From the NCBI RefSeq assembly GCF_018991925.1, contig NW_024754993.1, positions 1 to 64,000 of the forward strand: a stretch of DNA of 64,000 bases, read 5' to 3'. The stretch's first letter is position 1. Each line of letters starts with the position of its first letter. Below the pieces are notes generated by a model. It saw nothing but the letters and a program-made list of their open reading frames with translations. It was not told where the DNA came from and did no database searches. Below, in pieces: positions 8,815 to 20,582 of the stretch. This stretch comes from Homarus americanus. Its lineage: Eukaryota > Arthropoda > Malacostraca > Decapoda > Nephropidae. A program made the translations under genes and the position numbers.

Positions 8815-10965
8815 CAGTCAACCCTCGCTTTACGCGGTCCCACAGTCCGCGTTTCCACGTTAACGCGGTGCCCTGCCAGAACCTAACGTGCTCACATTAC
8901 GCGGTGCGTGAACCCCATTACACGGAGAGTGTCCGGCGCGACGCTATTTTTAGATTCGCCCCACCCGCCTGCCTGCCTGTGCTCTCGCCTCTCCCTCCTC
9001 CTCCCTCCCTCCCTCCTCCCTCCGCCTGGGCAAGCCGCGTGGTAAGGTTGCGCAGTGTGTCTTTGTTGCGTTATCACTGACGTCATATGACGTATCGGAC
9101 TGTGATTGGCCATGCATCCCTACCCCCCTCTGCAACAGTCTGAACCTCACCAGTCACAGATTGACTCCTCCTCTCACCTGGTATTCCATGCAACACATGT
9201 CTCCATGCGTGACGAATTGTAGCAATAGACAGCTGATCCCATGACTCCACCAAGAAGTCCACAGCTTTCTTGATGTTAAATACTCTCCAGAATTGTTTGA
9301 ACAGTATTTTTTGCTGTGCCAACTGTTGATCCTCATCTTCTTCGCTCTTGCTATCGGTGGTGGTGTCACTCAGGTTGCGCAACTCTTCCCTGATGTTGGT
9401 GTAGTCGTTCAGGAGTTTGAATTTTTTCGTAGAGAATGCAGCTTTTACATTACAGATTAACTCTTGTTCCATGGGCTGTAATATAGACGTAGTGTTGGGA
9501 GGAAGGAAGACCACTTTTACGTTGGGGTGACGATCTAACAGTAGGGGCGAGTGTCCTGGTGCGTTGTCCAGCAGCAACAAAATCTTGAATGGCACATTCT
9601 GTTGCTCACAGAATTTCTTTACATCGGTAACAAAACAGTCATCAAACCAGGAGAGGGACAGTGTAGAGAACATCCACGCCTTACGTGCGGTCAGCCAGTG
9701 GACATTTAGCTTGGTCATGTCCATGGTTTTGTAGGCGTGCGGCTTGCGTGCTGTGTGGATCACCGATAACTTAAGCTTACTGGTACCGGAGGCATTGGTG
9801 GTAAACAGGACGGTGATGCGTTCCTTCTGCATCTTCCGGCCCCGAATCTTGCTGGCATTCTTTACAATGAAGGACTTGGAAGGTAGCTTTTTCCAGAAAA
9901 GACCAGATTCGTCCATGTTAAACACCTGGTCGTCACTGTACTGTCCTTCCTCCATAATCTCACGTAAAAACGGAGGAAATTCCCTAGCCGCAGCACGGTC
10001 AGCACTCGCTTCTTCACCACCAATGTTTATATTGGTGATCTTGTTCCGGATCTTAAACCTCTGTAACCACCCAGAGGAAGCATTAAAGGGTTTGGGCTCT
10101 GTAGTTCCCATCTTTCGTGCCACTGCAATGTACAGTTCACGTGCGTAGTCCTTAACAGAGCGCGTGTCGACCGCCATGTTCCGTCGCGCCTGACGCACCA
10201 AGTACCTCACAAGTAATTTTTCTGTCTTGAGAAGCACCTGGTTGTGAAAATACTTGATCATAGAAGCACCTGTAGACTATGTGATCTTCATGTGCTCCTT
10301 TATCTTGGCTGCATCCTTCTTTATTGTTCGAATCGTAGATTCATTCACATCATGCTGGCGCGCCAAATCAACCTGCCTTGTTCCTTTCTCCAACTCTTGG
10401 ATGATGGTATACTTCACCTCGTAGCTTAAGGAACGTCGTGTCTTCTTTGGCTTAGTGCCGCTGGGTCCAGGTAAGGAAAGGTTTCTCTCTGGGGGTGGTG
10501 GTCCGGCGGAAGCCATTTTAGAGAACAATGGATGCACGTTTACACGGTCTGGCGTGGAGGGATGAAACTGGCGCGGCTAGGTCAAGGATCATCTTTCCTC
10601 CCTCCCTCCCTCCACCGGGTGGACACGTCATAATACTTTAAGCCAATTACAGCTAGCAGCAGAGGGGGGTAGGGATGCATGGTCAATCACAGTCCGATAC
10701 GTCATATGACGTCAGCGATAACGCAACAAAGACACACACTGCGCAACCTTACCGCGCGGCTTGCCCAAGCGGAGGGAGGAGGAGGGAGAGGCGAGGAGCA
10801 CAGGCAGGCAGGCGGGTGGGGCGAATCTAAAAATAGCGTCGCGCCGGACACTCTCCGCGTAATGGGGTTCACGCACCGCGTAATGTGAGCACGTTAGGTT
10901 CTGGCAAGGCACCGCGTTAACGTGGAAACGCGGAATGTGGGACCGCGTAAAGTGAGGGTTGACTG
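8815..10965 (-). mobile_element. Tigger family B, copy 1: fold-back derivative
   Basis: TA duplications (8813-8814, 10966-10967) flank termini that begin CAGTCAACCCTC. Unlike the full copy at 54638-57347, both ends here are the same sequence: about 310-320 bp at the left (8815-9133) is an inverted copy of the 5' end (10657-10965). The native 3' end, including the transposase C terminus, is missing. The junction shares a GCAG overlap. The result is a long terminal palindrome around a truncated transposase. Confidence 0.92.
9083..10516 (-). pseudogene. Tigger transposase, copy 1 (nonsense, C-terminal loss)
   Basis: Starts at the MASAGPPPPE methionine (10516) as in the intact paralogue. It has the psq helix-turn-helix, the CENP-B DNA-binding half and the DDE core. 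A TAG at 10277-10279 replaces a lysine codon of the other copy. The first two catalytic sites are present (FNMDESG, LLLDNAPGH), but the third reads PMEQ rather than PMDQ (codon 9467-9469). Past the EVQ stretch the frame runs out into the inverted copy of the element's own 5' end and stops at 9083, so the acidic tail and PCNA-binding motif are lost. Otherwise it is very close to copy 2. Confidence 0.93.
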
Positions 10966-12600
10966 TATTGTACATGTACAGTACTAAATGATTACAGTAC
11001 TAAAATTGCTGTGTCTATTGCAAATATAGCTTGTTTATACAGGTATTCAAATAAATTACTATCTTACAAGAATCCCACCAATGTAAGTTATATTCACCCA
11101 TGTCGTTTGGGTACCAAATTATGAGAAGAACTTAGTCACTCTTAAGTAATGATAAATAAACACGCACGCAGACCTTCAGCGCCAGCTGTCAAATCTAATC
11201 TCAAATAAATAAACAAACAAACTCCAGACATTCTGTCACCTCACCACCCGCCCCCTCTTCCCACACGCTACTTCCCTCCTTGTGTTCCCAGACAAAAGAT
11301 TGGTGATTTTTTTATGTTTATTTTATATAATATCTCAGACTAAAGTTAGGATAATATAATTTGCATTGCTGAAATCCTTGCAAGACAGAGATTAATTTAA
11401 ATATATGCGTCATATATTTTGCTCAAGATATAAACAATGTAATACATTAGTGTCCAATATTGTAGTACATTTTATAATATAAAATTTTTCAACTGTATTT
11501 TTGGGTAGATTTACATAAATTCTTCATTTATTTTCATCCATTCACATGCACACACCATACTAAGATAAACTTAAAAGAAATAAATGACCTTAGTGCAAAG
11601 TTGGAGTGCACATGTACTAATTTGATTATGGAACTAAAATTGTTGTCTAGTGCGAATTACTGCATGTTTATATTCAAATAAATCAGTATCTTACAAGAAT
11701 CCCAGCAATGTTAATTATATTCTCCCAGGTCATTTCACTGGCATTTTAAAATGAGAGAAGCTTAGTAGAACTGTTAAATAAACACACAGAGACCTTCCAC
11801 TCAAGCTGTCAAACATATCACCTCAACCCCCCACCCATAGCTGGCTGGCTGGCTCTGTCCCTCCCAGCCAGGGTTTGAGGCTTACAGTTTTTATCTTATA
11901 TAATATCTCAGACTAAAGTTAGGAGATTATAATTTGCATTGCTGGAATCCTTGCAAGACAGCCAATAATTTGAATATAAATGACATATATTTTACTCAAG
12001 AGATAAAAAATTTTGTACATTAGTGTACAGTACTGTAGTACATTTATAATATAAAATTTTTCAACTGTATATTTGGGTAGATTTACATAAATTTCTTCAT
12101 TTATTTTCATCCATTTACATGCACACACCATACTAAAAGAAACGTAAAAGAAATAAATGACCTTAGTGCAAAGTTGGAGTGCACATGTACTAATTTGATT
12201 ACGGTATTAAAATTGTAATATCTAGTGCAAATTATAGCATGTTTATATTCAAATTAATCAGTATCTTACAAGAATCCCAACAATGTTAATTATATTCACC
12301 CAGTTGATGTTAATGGCATTTTATAAGAGAGAAGCTTAGTCACTTAAGAACTGATAAATATACAGGAACACGCGTTAGACCTTCGGCCGGTGCCAACTGT
12401 CAAACGTACTACCTCCCCTTCCCCCACGCCCCCTCGCTCGATCCCTCCCTCCCTCCCTCCATCTTCCCCCAACTGCCCAGCATTGCTGGAATCCTTGTAA
12501 AACAGTGAATAATTTTAATATAAACGTCATGTATTTTGCACAAGAGATAAAAATTTACTGTATCACCTGTATCACATTACAGTAGTGATTTAAGAGTAAA
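10966..12600. repeat. left arm of ~0.6-kb tandem repeats, inverted relative to 13196-14332
   Basis: Three diverged units, recognisable by AAGAATCCCA(C/G/A)CAATGT at about 11069, 11694 and 12270, each with a CT-rich cluster. Each unit also holds a TGCTGGAATCCTTGCAAGAC-like block in the opposite sense, so the unit itself is partly palindromic. The same blocks reappear in reverse orientation at 13196-14332, and related units occur inside the Tigger derivatives at 24793, 53800 and 60100. Confidence 0.8.
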
Positions 12601-12659
12601 AGTGTATATGCACGTATATAGTATTCCACATACACGTAAGTATAAATACAAAGTTTATG

Positions 12660-12737
12660 TGATGATCAGACAACGTCCATTTCGGTTAACGTCACGTTTC
12701 CAAAAACATATCTGGGACGTTAACCGGCGCATGACTG
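12660..12737. mobile_element. right terminus of Tigger family F
   Basis: The segment ends ACCGGCGCATGACTG followed by TA. Downstream sequence resumes family E 5' DNA exactly at a TA (compare GAAGTACATTCAAATCG in other E copies). This shows an insertion into a family E element. The matching left end (CAGTCATGCGCC...) was not found. Confidence 0.6.
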
Positions 12738-13195
12738 TACATTCAAATCGCGCGCCATTCAAATCGCGCGCGGCACCGCCCACCACACACACACACACAC
12801 TCACGCCACCCCACGCTCCCTCACTCCCTCACTCAGTCAGTCTGTCTTGCTGTAACCACGCTTGTGTTGACATCAGCATTGTAGGTAAACCCTGATTTTT
12901 TTACCAAAAAATCGTTAAATTATGATATTCCATGTTTATAGGTCGACCCAAGTTTTTGAGGGTATTGGAACAACAAAACCTTCAGTAAAAACACTCTACG
13001 TTCTATAAACTGAGGCTCGCCGTGCCTGAAACACAGAGTGCCGAAGGCAAATTGTTTACCATTTATTATTACGACACTTTACACTGAAACGCAGGTAGTT
13101 TCAACAAAAATATTGTATATTTCCATTCAAGTATTTATTCAAGTCAATTAGGAGGGAATATTATTGTAATACAATAGTTTTTAACTGAAAACCAG

Positions 13196-14332
13196 TACTG
13201 TACACTAATGTACAACAATTTTTATCTCTTGAGCAAAATATATGACGTTTATATTAAAATTATTGGCTGTCTTGCAAGGATTCCAGCAATGCAAATTATA
13301 ATCTCCTAACTTTAGTCTGAGATATTATATAAGATAAAAACTGTAAGCCTAAATAAACCCCTGGCTGAGCAGATGGAGGAGGGAGGGAGGGACGGAGCCA
13401 GCCAGCGAGGGGTGGGGGGGTGAGTTGAGGTGATATGTATGACAGTTTGAGCCGAAGGTCTTTGTGTGTTTATTTAACAGTCCTACTATGCTTCTCCCAT
13501 TTTAAAATGCCAGTGAAATGACCTGGGAGAATATAATTAACATTGCTGAGATTCTTGTAAGAAACTGATTAATCTGAATAGCAACATGCTCTAATTTGCA
13601 CTAGACATAACAATTTTAGTACCGTAATGAAATTAGTACATGTACACTCCAGCTTTGCACTAAGGTCATTTATTTCTTTTAGTATGGTGTGTGCATGTAA
13701 ATGGATGAAAATAAATTAAGAAATTTATATTAATCTACCCAAAAATACAGTTGAAAACTTTATACTGTATTATAAAATGTACTACACAGTATTGTACACT
13801 AATGTACTACATTTTTATATCTTGAGCAAATTATATGACGTTTATATTCAAATTATTGGCTGTCTTGCAAGGATTCCAGCAATGCAAATTATAATCTCCT
13901 AACTTTAGTCTGAGATATTATATAAAATAAATGCCTTAAAGAATAAAGTTATCACCAATCTTTTGTCTGGGAACACAAGGAGGGAGGTAGCCAGCGAGCA
14001 TGGGGGGGAGGGGAAAGGGGAGGGAAGGGGGGAGGGGAAAGGGGGGAGGGGAAAGGGGGAGGGAGGTGACAGAGTGTGGTGTTTGTTTTTTTATTTGAGA
14101 TAAGATGTGACAGTTGGCGCTGAAGGCCTAGGTGTTTATTTATCATTACTTAAGAGTGACTAAGTTCTTCTCATAATTTGCCACCCAAACGACCTGGGTG
14201 AATATAATTTACATTGCTGGGATTCTTGTAAGATAGTGATTTATTTGAATACCTGTATAAACAATCTATATTTACAATAGACATAACAATTTAAGTACCG
14301 TAATCATTTAGTACATGTACAGTACAGGTTTG
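13196..14332. repeat. right arm of the inverted repeat array
   Basis: Two units in reverse orientation to those at 10966-12600. Landmarks are GGATTCCAGCAATGCAAATT at about 13279 and 13870, TATGGTGTGTGCATGTAAAT at 13683, and CCAATCTTTTGTCTGGGAAC at about 13956 (the reverse of 11280-11300). With the left arm it forms a very large interrupted palindrome. A G-rich purine stretch (13995-14070) corresponds to the CT-rich cluster of the left arm. Confidence 0.8.
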
Positions 14333-15061
14333 TTCCACGGTAAAATCTTTTGAACAACGAAAGAAAGCAAAAGTCATTGTTTTCGTCATGATTTTATCCC
14401 ACTTTCCACTGTAATACGTACGTCATTTCTGAGAATATATTCATTCAGTCACAGTTAAGGTAAAATATACTTGTGATGTAATATTTTAATGAAAATACCC
14501 GGTATTTAGAAATACGGTATCGTAGTTTTCTTTTGTTTCAAATTTAATTAATAAAGATTGATGTTTGAAATGTAATGAACAAAAATTTATGTACAGTATC
14601 TATAAATAAAATTTACAAAATGAATACTTTATGTTTTACATCGTCCTGTGCATACCATACCATGCATTTGGCTACTTTGGGCTTGCTATGATGACGCAAG
14701 AGATCTGCCCTGGCAACTGTACCGACACTCACAGCTGGTGGTGCGTTGGTGCGTCGTTTCCATCGTTTACTGGTAGTTACTGGTAAATATTTTTCAACTT
14801 AACAAAACTATTACCTGTTTAGAGGTTGACCCCCAATTTTTTGCCAAATAATTTGGTCTTAAAAACTCAAACTACACACAGGTATAGAGCTAAACCCCGA
14901 CTTACGACCACATGGACTTACAGTGAGTTCTGCTATAACACGTGTTTTGATAACGCGAATTTGCTCTAACGCGATTTATGAATTAGGAACGATATTTGTA
15001 TAACGCGAACACTTGTTTGCTATAACGCGATTTTGCTTACTATTTCTCCAATTTTGTGGTA

Positions 15062-16652
15062 CAGTGGGGTATCCTATAATGAATCTAATTGGTTCTAGAA
15101 CCTTGTTCGTTATAGCATTCGTTCGTTATAGGATTAATCCGTTCCAGGCCCCCAAATACAACCACTTAACACTGAAAAATATAATATAAAATTGTAAAAA
15201 TTGTAAAAAAGTGCATAAATATGCATCTAAACACCTGAAATAAAGAATATTATTAATATTTGTAATAAAAAAACAATTAGAAAAAAAAATTCAATACCGT
15301 ATATCACGGCCTATAAGACGAAATTTGAACATTAAAAAAATCTGCCCAAAGTTAGGGGGTCGTCTAAACCACCAAGTTTAAAATTCTTACCTCTTAAATA
15401 TTGTGGTTTAGTGTGTCAAGAGTGGTGATGAAAACATCGTAAGCCACTCACAAGGTCTTACCACTAATTATTTTATACTGAAACTTACGTTTGGCAAGCT
15501 GGATTCAAATTAAGATTACCGGTATATTAAAATAATAAAAATGTATTATAAACCTGTCTAACATACCGTAAAAGAGATTTATACCCCTGTAATAAACACA
15601 GCTATCATCACACACCCCTCCCCACGCCCCCCCCCCATTTGCCAGTGAGGAGACAAGAAAGGGAAAGTGACCCGAGATTGGGCTATTTTTAGCCGTGGAG
15701 GTGGTCAGTAATGCATACCGGTATCGGTATATTTACTCATAATAATATTTATCTCCTATAAATAATTGATTTAAATTTTATTTTTTTACAAAGAATATTC
15801 AGTAAATGAGTGCATTAATTCTTGAAACTATCGACGGTTAATTACAGACGCTCAAGTGACGTCACTAGTGTTTACACTACACCAGCTGGTAATATTTGAT
15901 GCCATTACTTGAAGTGAATTGGCCTTATTTTAAGTAACTAACTATAAATAAATACAAAAATTAAAAAAAAAGATCAAAACTGAGAAATAATATACTGTAT
16001 GTATGTTGTGTTGTCAAAGTAAGAGGAACAATTGTGTAAGTACGTAATATTTTTTCACTCAAATCCTAATGAAACACTACTGGAGAACATTCCTTTGTCG
16101 CAAAACAGTTTATAAATTAAAGAAAATAATTACAGTGTGTTTAATATATTACAGTATATTATAAATAAATAAATAAAACAAATAATTCGGTAAATCTATT
16201 TAAAGTAAATGGAAAATAAGCAAACATGTTATTTACCAAGACGCTTCTGTCTGGCTCAGGGTGAGATGGAGGGAAGATAACAAGGCTATTTATAGCTTCA
16301 GTGACGTCACTAGTGTTTACACTACACCAGCGGGTATAATTTGATGACATTACTTGAAGTGAATTGGCCTTATTTAAAAAAATCAAGGATGGTTGGTAAA
16401 GGACTACTGAGTCAGTGGGTAAGTGTCACATTTGGGGTACTGGTCTTATACAGCAAATAGAGCTCAAAAGCTACTTTTTAAATGGAAATTTGGGGGGGGC
16501 GTCTTATGCACCCCGCCGCCTTATAGGCCGTGATATACGGTAATGTTCGTTGTAGGAGTTTCGTTCGTTATAGCATTCTCAATTTTATAGGTAAAACCGT
16601 TCGTTCTAGGAATATTCGTAGTAGGATCCGTTCGTTATAGCATACCCCACTG
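15062..16652. mobile_element. Tigger-like family Bx, nested in A
   Basis: Termini CAGTGGGGTATCCTATAATG and TTATAGCATACCCCACTG, with TA duplications at 15060-15061 and 16653-16654. Repeated TTCGTTATAG motifs lie near both ends. No transposase is recognisable. Confidence 0.9.
15297..16540. mobile_element. non-autonomous element C, nested in Bx
   Basis: Inverted ends CCGTATATCACGGCCTATAA and its complement, bounded by TA (15295-15296, 16541-16542). Within it a block of about 85 bp (GTGACGTCACTAGTGTTTAC...GAATTGGCCTTATTT) occurs twice in direct order, at about 15851 and 16288. No coding region. Confidence 0.88.
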
Positions 16653-17286
16653 TATTAACTGTGAATATAGTAAAGAAGAATATCAACAAGAAGCGTTCTG
16701 GTGATAGAATTCCCGGTGATGATCGTAAAAGAAAGGATATAACACTTGAAGAGAAGCTCGATTTTATCAACCTCAAAATCACCCTTCTCTCCCATCAAGT
16801 AAAGTGTTACATTTACTGTATGATTTCATTATTAGATATGAATGTAACATTTATTTAGACTGTGCTATCCTTTGTGTTAGGCTAACTACTAAATTTTTTC
16901 GATTTCGAGTAATCTGCACCTAACCCTATTTTCTCCATAAGCCCTGTTATTTCTATTACGCAATTTTCTATAACACGATATTTTACAAGAACACAATTAT
17001 CGCGTTATAGCAGAACTACCTGTATGTCCATTGGTACTTACAACCTGTTTTGACCATACGTCCGTCGGGACATACGACCGCGGCAGTCGTCACCAAAAAT
17101 ATTTTCAAATGACGCGCGCATTTTCTATACCGAAACGTTTCCGTCCGGGGCGAGTGAGTGGCTCTCGTCTCGGGTCGCCTCGTGGGTACACTCACTCAGT
17201 GGAGCGCTTTGTTTGTGTTTGGCTATCGTATCCTATACTGATCGCGCTGTGAACTTTCGTTATTATCGTATTTAATTGACTTTATA

Positions 17287-19108
17287 ATGACTGGAAAGCG
17301 TAAAAGTGAGAGTGCTGGTGGTGTTCCAAAGAAAAGGAGACAGGCAATTACTTTTGAGATAAAATTGAAGATAATAACACAGCATGAGAATGGAAAAACA
17401 GTAGCAACAATCTCACGCGACCTAGGTTTCTCACACTCGACCATATCCACTATTCTGAAGGACAAGGAACGTATTCGTGAAGTAGTGAAAGGAACAACAC
17501 CTATAAAGGGAACTATAATAACAATGAGAAGACAAGGTCCTATTCACGATATGGAAAAATTGTTAGTGATATGGATAGAAGACCAGATATAGAAGCGTAT
17601 ACCCTTAAGCCTTCTAACCATACAGGCTAAAGCAAGAAGTCTGTTCCAAAGCCTGAAGGAGCAGGCAGGAGATGAATGTGATCAAACCTTTACAGGAAGT
17701 CATGGGTGGTTTGATAGATTTAAAAAAACGCTACAGTCTACACAATGTTAAGGTGAGTGGAGAGGCAGCTACTGCCAATGTTGGTGCTGCCGAAGCTTTT
17801 AAGGAGGAGTTAGATGATGTGATTGTGGAAGGGAATTATTTGCCTGAGCAAATATTCAATGTGGATGAGACTGGATTATTGTGGAAGCGCATGCCTGAGC
17901 AGACATACATCCACAAAGAGGCGAAAACAATGCCCGGATTCAAGGCATTCAAGGACAGAATTACACTTCTGTTGGGGGGGAATGTTGCTGGTTTCAAGCT
18001 AAAGCCCTTCATGATCTATCATTCAGAGAACCCCAGGGCTTTTAAACATGTAAGCAAGGACACACTGCCAGTGTTTTTTTGCAGTAATAAAAGAGCCTGG
18101 ATGACCCTAGTACTGTTTGAGGATTGGTTCATGACTTGTTTCATTCCACGAGCCAAGGAGTATTGTCTGCAACAACAGATTCCATTCAAGATTTTACTAA
18201 TTTTGGATAATGCTCCGGGACACCCACCACACCTGGACGACATGCACCCTGATGTTAAGGTAGTGTACATTGCACCTAACACTACCTCTATCATCCAACC
18301 CATGGACCAAGGTGCTACTGCTGCCTTTAAAGCGTATTATTTACGCACGACCTTCGCTCAGGCTGTTGCTGCTACTGAAGGTGAGAAAACGCTCAGAAAG
18401 TTTTGGAAGGAGTACAACATTTTGTCATGTATAAAGAACATTAGTGCAGCATGGGATCAGGTTACAAAACATTGCATGAATGGAATATGGAAGAAAATCC
18501 TGAAAAGATATGTGCACAGTTTTAAAGGATATAATGAAAATGAAGTTATTTCAGATATTAGTAACAAGATAGTGAAGTTAGGTAAACAGCTGGAGTTAGA
18601 AATTGAGAATGAAGATGTTGGACAGTTGGTTGAAAGTGTAGCAGAAGAGCTCAGTAACGAGGATTTTATTGAACTAGATGAACAGAAAATTGCAGAGGAA
18701 GAAGAGAGACAAATTGTAGAAGAAGAACCTGCACCCCCCAAAAAGTTTTCAGTGAAACAAATGGCAGAGGCATTTGCTACAATTAATAAAGCAATGCAAA
18801 TGTTTGATGGCATGGATCAAAATTATGAGCGTTATGCCAAAGTTGACAGAACGATCCAAGATGCACTTGCTTGCTACAGAGAAATTTATAATGAAAAGAA
18901 AACGCAAACTGTGCAGTCTAAATTGGACATCTATTTCAAGAAGTCCCCCAGTGCTGTCTCCTCACGCCCCACCAGTGCTGCCTCTTCACTCCCTCAAGAT
19001 GATCCAATACCTTCAACCAGCAAGTTACCACAGTACATAAACCTGTCTGAAGGAAGCGACATTGATGACCCACCCAGCCCTGTCTCCTCTTCTGCTTCTT
19101 CCAATTAA
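17287..19108 (+). pseudogene. Tigger family D transposase, one stop and one frameshift
   Basis: Starts MTGKRKSESAGG. The psq helix-turn-helix (KLKIITQHENGKTVATISRD) lies at about residues 25-60. A TAG at 17590-17592 interrupts the CENP-B half, and a slip at a run of seven A (17722-17728) shifts the frame just after WFDRFKK. The DDE core is otherwise complete: FNVDETG, LILDNAPGH and QPMDQ, with 32 residues between the second and third Asp. An acidic segment follows, then QSKLDIYF (18914-18937), a PCNA-interacting-peptide-like box. Two lesions in about 600 codons suggest moderate age; a functional protein cannot be read from this copy. Confidence 0.93.
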
Positions 19109-19500
19109 TATAGTCTCCATGTATCCTGTAAATAGAAAATTATGGGGGCCCTGTGTGCATTCAGCTGACTACATTTAAGGTAAGTGCTCAGTCACACTGT
19201 ATCCATTCCTCATTATTTATTACTTTTACTGTACTGTATCCATTCCTCATTATTTATTACGTTTAGTGTACTGTATTTCATTGTAGATTTTTTTTTTTTT
19301 TTTTTCATCTATGTCGGACTTACGACCTGGATTTGGGTCCCTAACCCCATCGTAAGTCGGGGAGCACCTGTACACGGTAAATAAGGACATGGGGGCCAGG
19401 GTTTTTTTTTTGGGTGGGTGGGGGCAGCAAAAGTACACGGAATTTTAACATTCACGGGTATCTCTGTTACCTAACCCCCGCGTATGTTAAGGGCCAACTG

Positions 19501-20580
19501 TATACAGTACAGCATTAATTTATGGCAAGATTGCTGCCAAAAAACTATATTTAAGTATAACTTAACCCAAATAAAATACCCCATTTGTTTGTAAAGTTTC
19601 CTGGCTTTTTCATGCAGTCAACACCCCAATACATAGTCTATATTTTTAAAACGTATATGAAGGCCCTTTAAAAAATACTGGCAAAGCCTAAGTAATCTAC
19701 TTTAAATATCTAATTGTTTCAAAAAGTCATTAACACAATAACTAATTTGTGAACCCAGATTTAAAATCAGGTAAAGTAGTACCCTGTACCTTTGTAGGAT
19801 ATTTAAACTATTTTTTTACCCCAAGCGCTGAAGACAAAGGTATTAGGTCAGGCATATTTGACAAATATTTTGACAACGTGAAACTAACTTCATACAGTAA
19901 AGATGGTCAACATATTTAAGACCATCCATAAAGACCTTTTAAAACTTACGGGCACAGCATAATCTACTTAAAACATCTAATTATTTCAAAGGTCATTAAC
20001 ACAATTACTTGAATTTTTAAATGGTGATCCCAGATCCTCAATAAAAACTAAAACCACAAAGATATACACTGTACTGTACCTTATGTTATAGCAGAAAGTT
20101 TCCAATGTGGTGCAGCAAGAGACCCGTTAACCAAAACAAACCTTCGTCTTGTGGTCATTGTGGCCCACATCTTACATCTTAACGTCACCGTCCTGGAATG
20201 AATAACATTTTAACAACTAATAAATTAAATACTCTGGGCAGTAATATTATATAATATATATACAGTACTGTACAGTATTATATTATACATGAACTCATTA
20301 AATCTTCAAACATTTAAATACAATATTATGGTTAAATTAAGAAATTTCCATAAAACTTATTAAAGAAAATAAAGAAACACTTAAGAAAATCTTACCTCTA
20401 CGAATGACACGAGGAACTTAATTAACCAAGATCAGCGAGGCAGCAATAAGGTAGTTGTCTTAACACTACTGTGACAACCAATTGGACCAGTAAACTGAAA
20501 CAAAATACAGTAACACTGTTACTCATTTTGTAGAAACTCAGATAATTTTTTGTTCCAACATGTTGGAGATGAAACAACCT
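19501..20580. other. AT-rich DNA with a diverged tandem duplication
   Basis: No gene is recognised. A block around 19640-19790 recurs, diverged, at 19920-20090 (shared AAGTCATTAACACAAT, ATCTAATT and AGACC/GGCCCTTTAAAA landmarks). A splice-donor-like AG|GTAAGA occurs on the minus strand at about 20393-20400, but I cannot build a gene around it. Confidence 0.4.
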
Positions 20581-20582
20581 TG

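Larger units (their letters stand above)
14921..17022. mobile_element. Tigger family A, nested in D
   Basis: It starts CAGTGAGTTCTGCTATAACA and ends GTTATAGCAGAACTACCTG, with TA on both sides (14919-14920, 17023-17024). The ends carry several TAACGCGA-type repeats. A short open stretch at 16661-16800 reads VKKNINKKRSGD...TLEEKLDFINL, a relic of a Tigger helix-turn-helix start. Confidence 0.92.
14885..19370 (+). mobile_element. Tigger family D, containing nested elements A, Bx and C
   Basis: The right end is CGTAAGTCGGGGAGCACCTG then TA (19371-19372). The left end has the matching CCCCGACTTACGACC near 14890 but its first bases are altered. It interrupts family E at a site whose empty form (CAGGTATATACGGTAAA) exists at about 53200 and 62300. 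It encodes the transposase at 17287-19108. Confidence 0.88.
12738..19500 (+). mobile_element. Tigger family E copy 1, heavily interrupted
   Basis: E 5' DNA (12738-12890: a CACACA run, ACTCAGTCAGTC, ACGCTTGTGTTGACATCAG) and E 3' DNA (14340-14880 and 19373-19500) bracket other insertions. The right end is CGCGTATGTTAAGGGCCAAC TG then TA. The repeat array 13196-14332 and the D nest 14885-19370 sit inside it. 12891-13195 is not recognised. Confidence 0.75.

Noticed and set aside
12602..12895. 97-codon plus-strand frame crossing 12737
   Set aside because: It spans the junction between the family F terminus and family E non-coding DNA.
13952..14146. 64-codon Pro-rich minus-strand frame
   Set aside because: It comes from the purine-rich tract of the repeat array.
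20145..20400. Possible minus-strand exons between an acceptor-like CATTCCAG near 20195 and a donor-like AG|GTAAGA near 20395
   Set aside because: No reading frame of useful length links them; the splice-like motifs alone occur by chance in AT-rich DNA.
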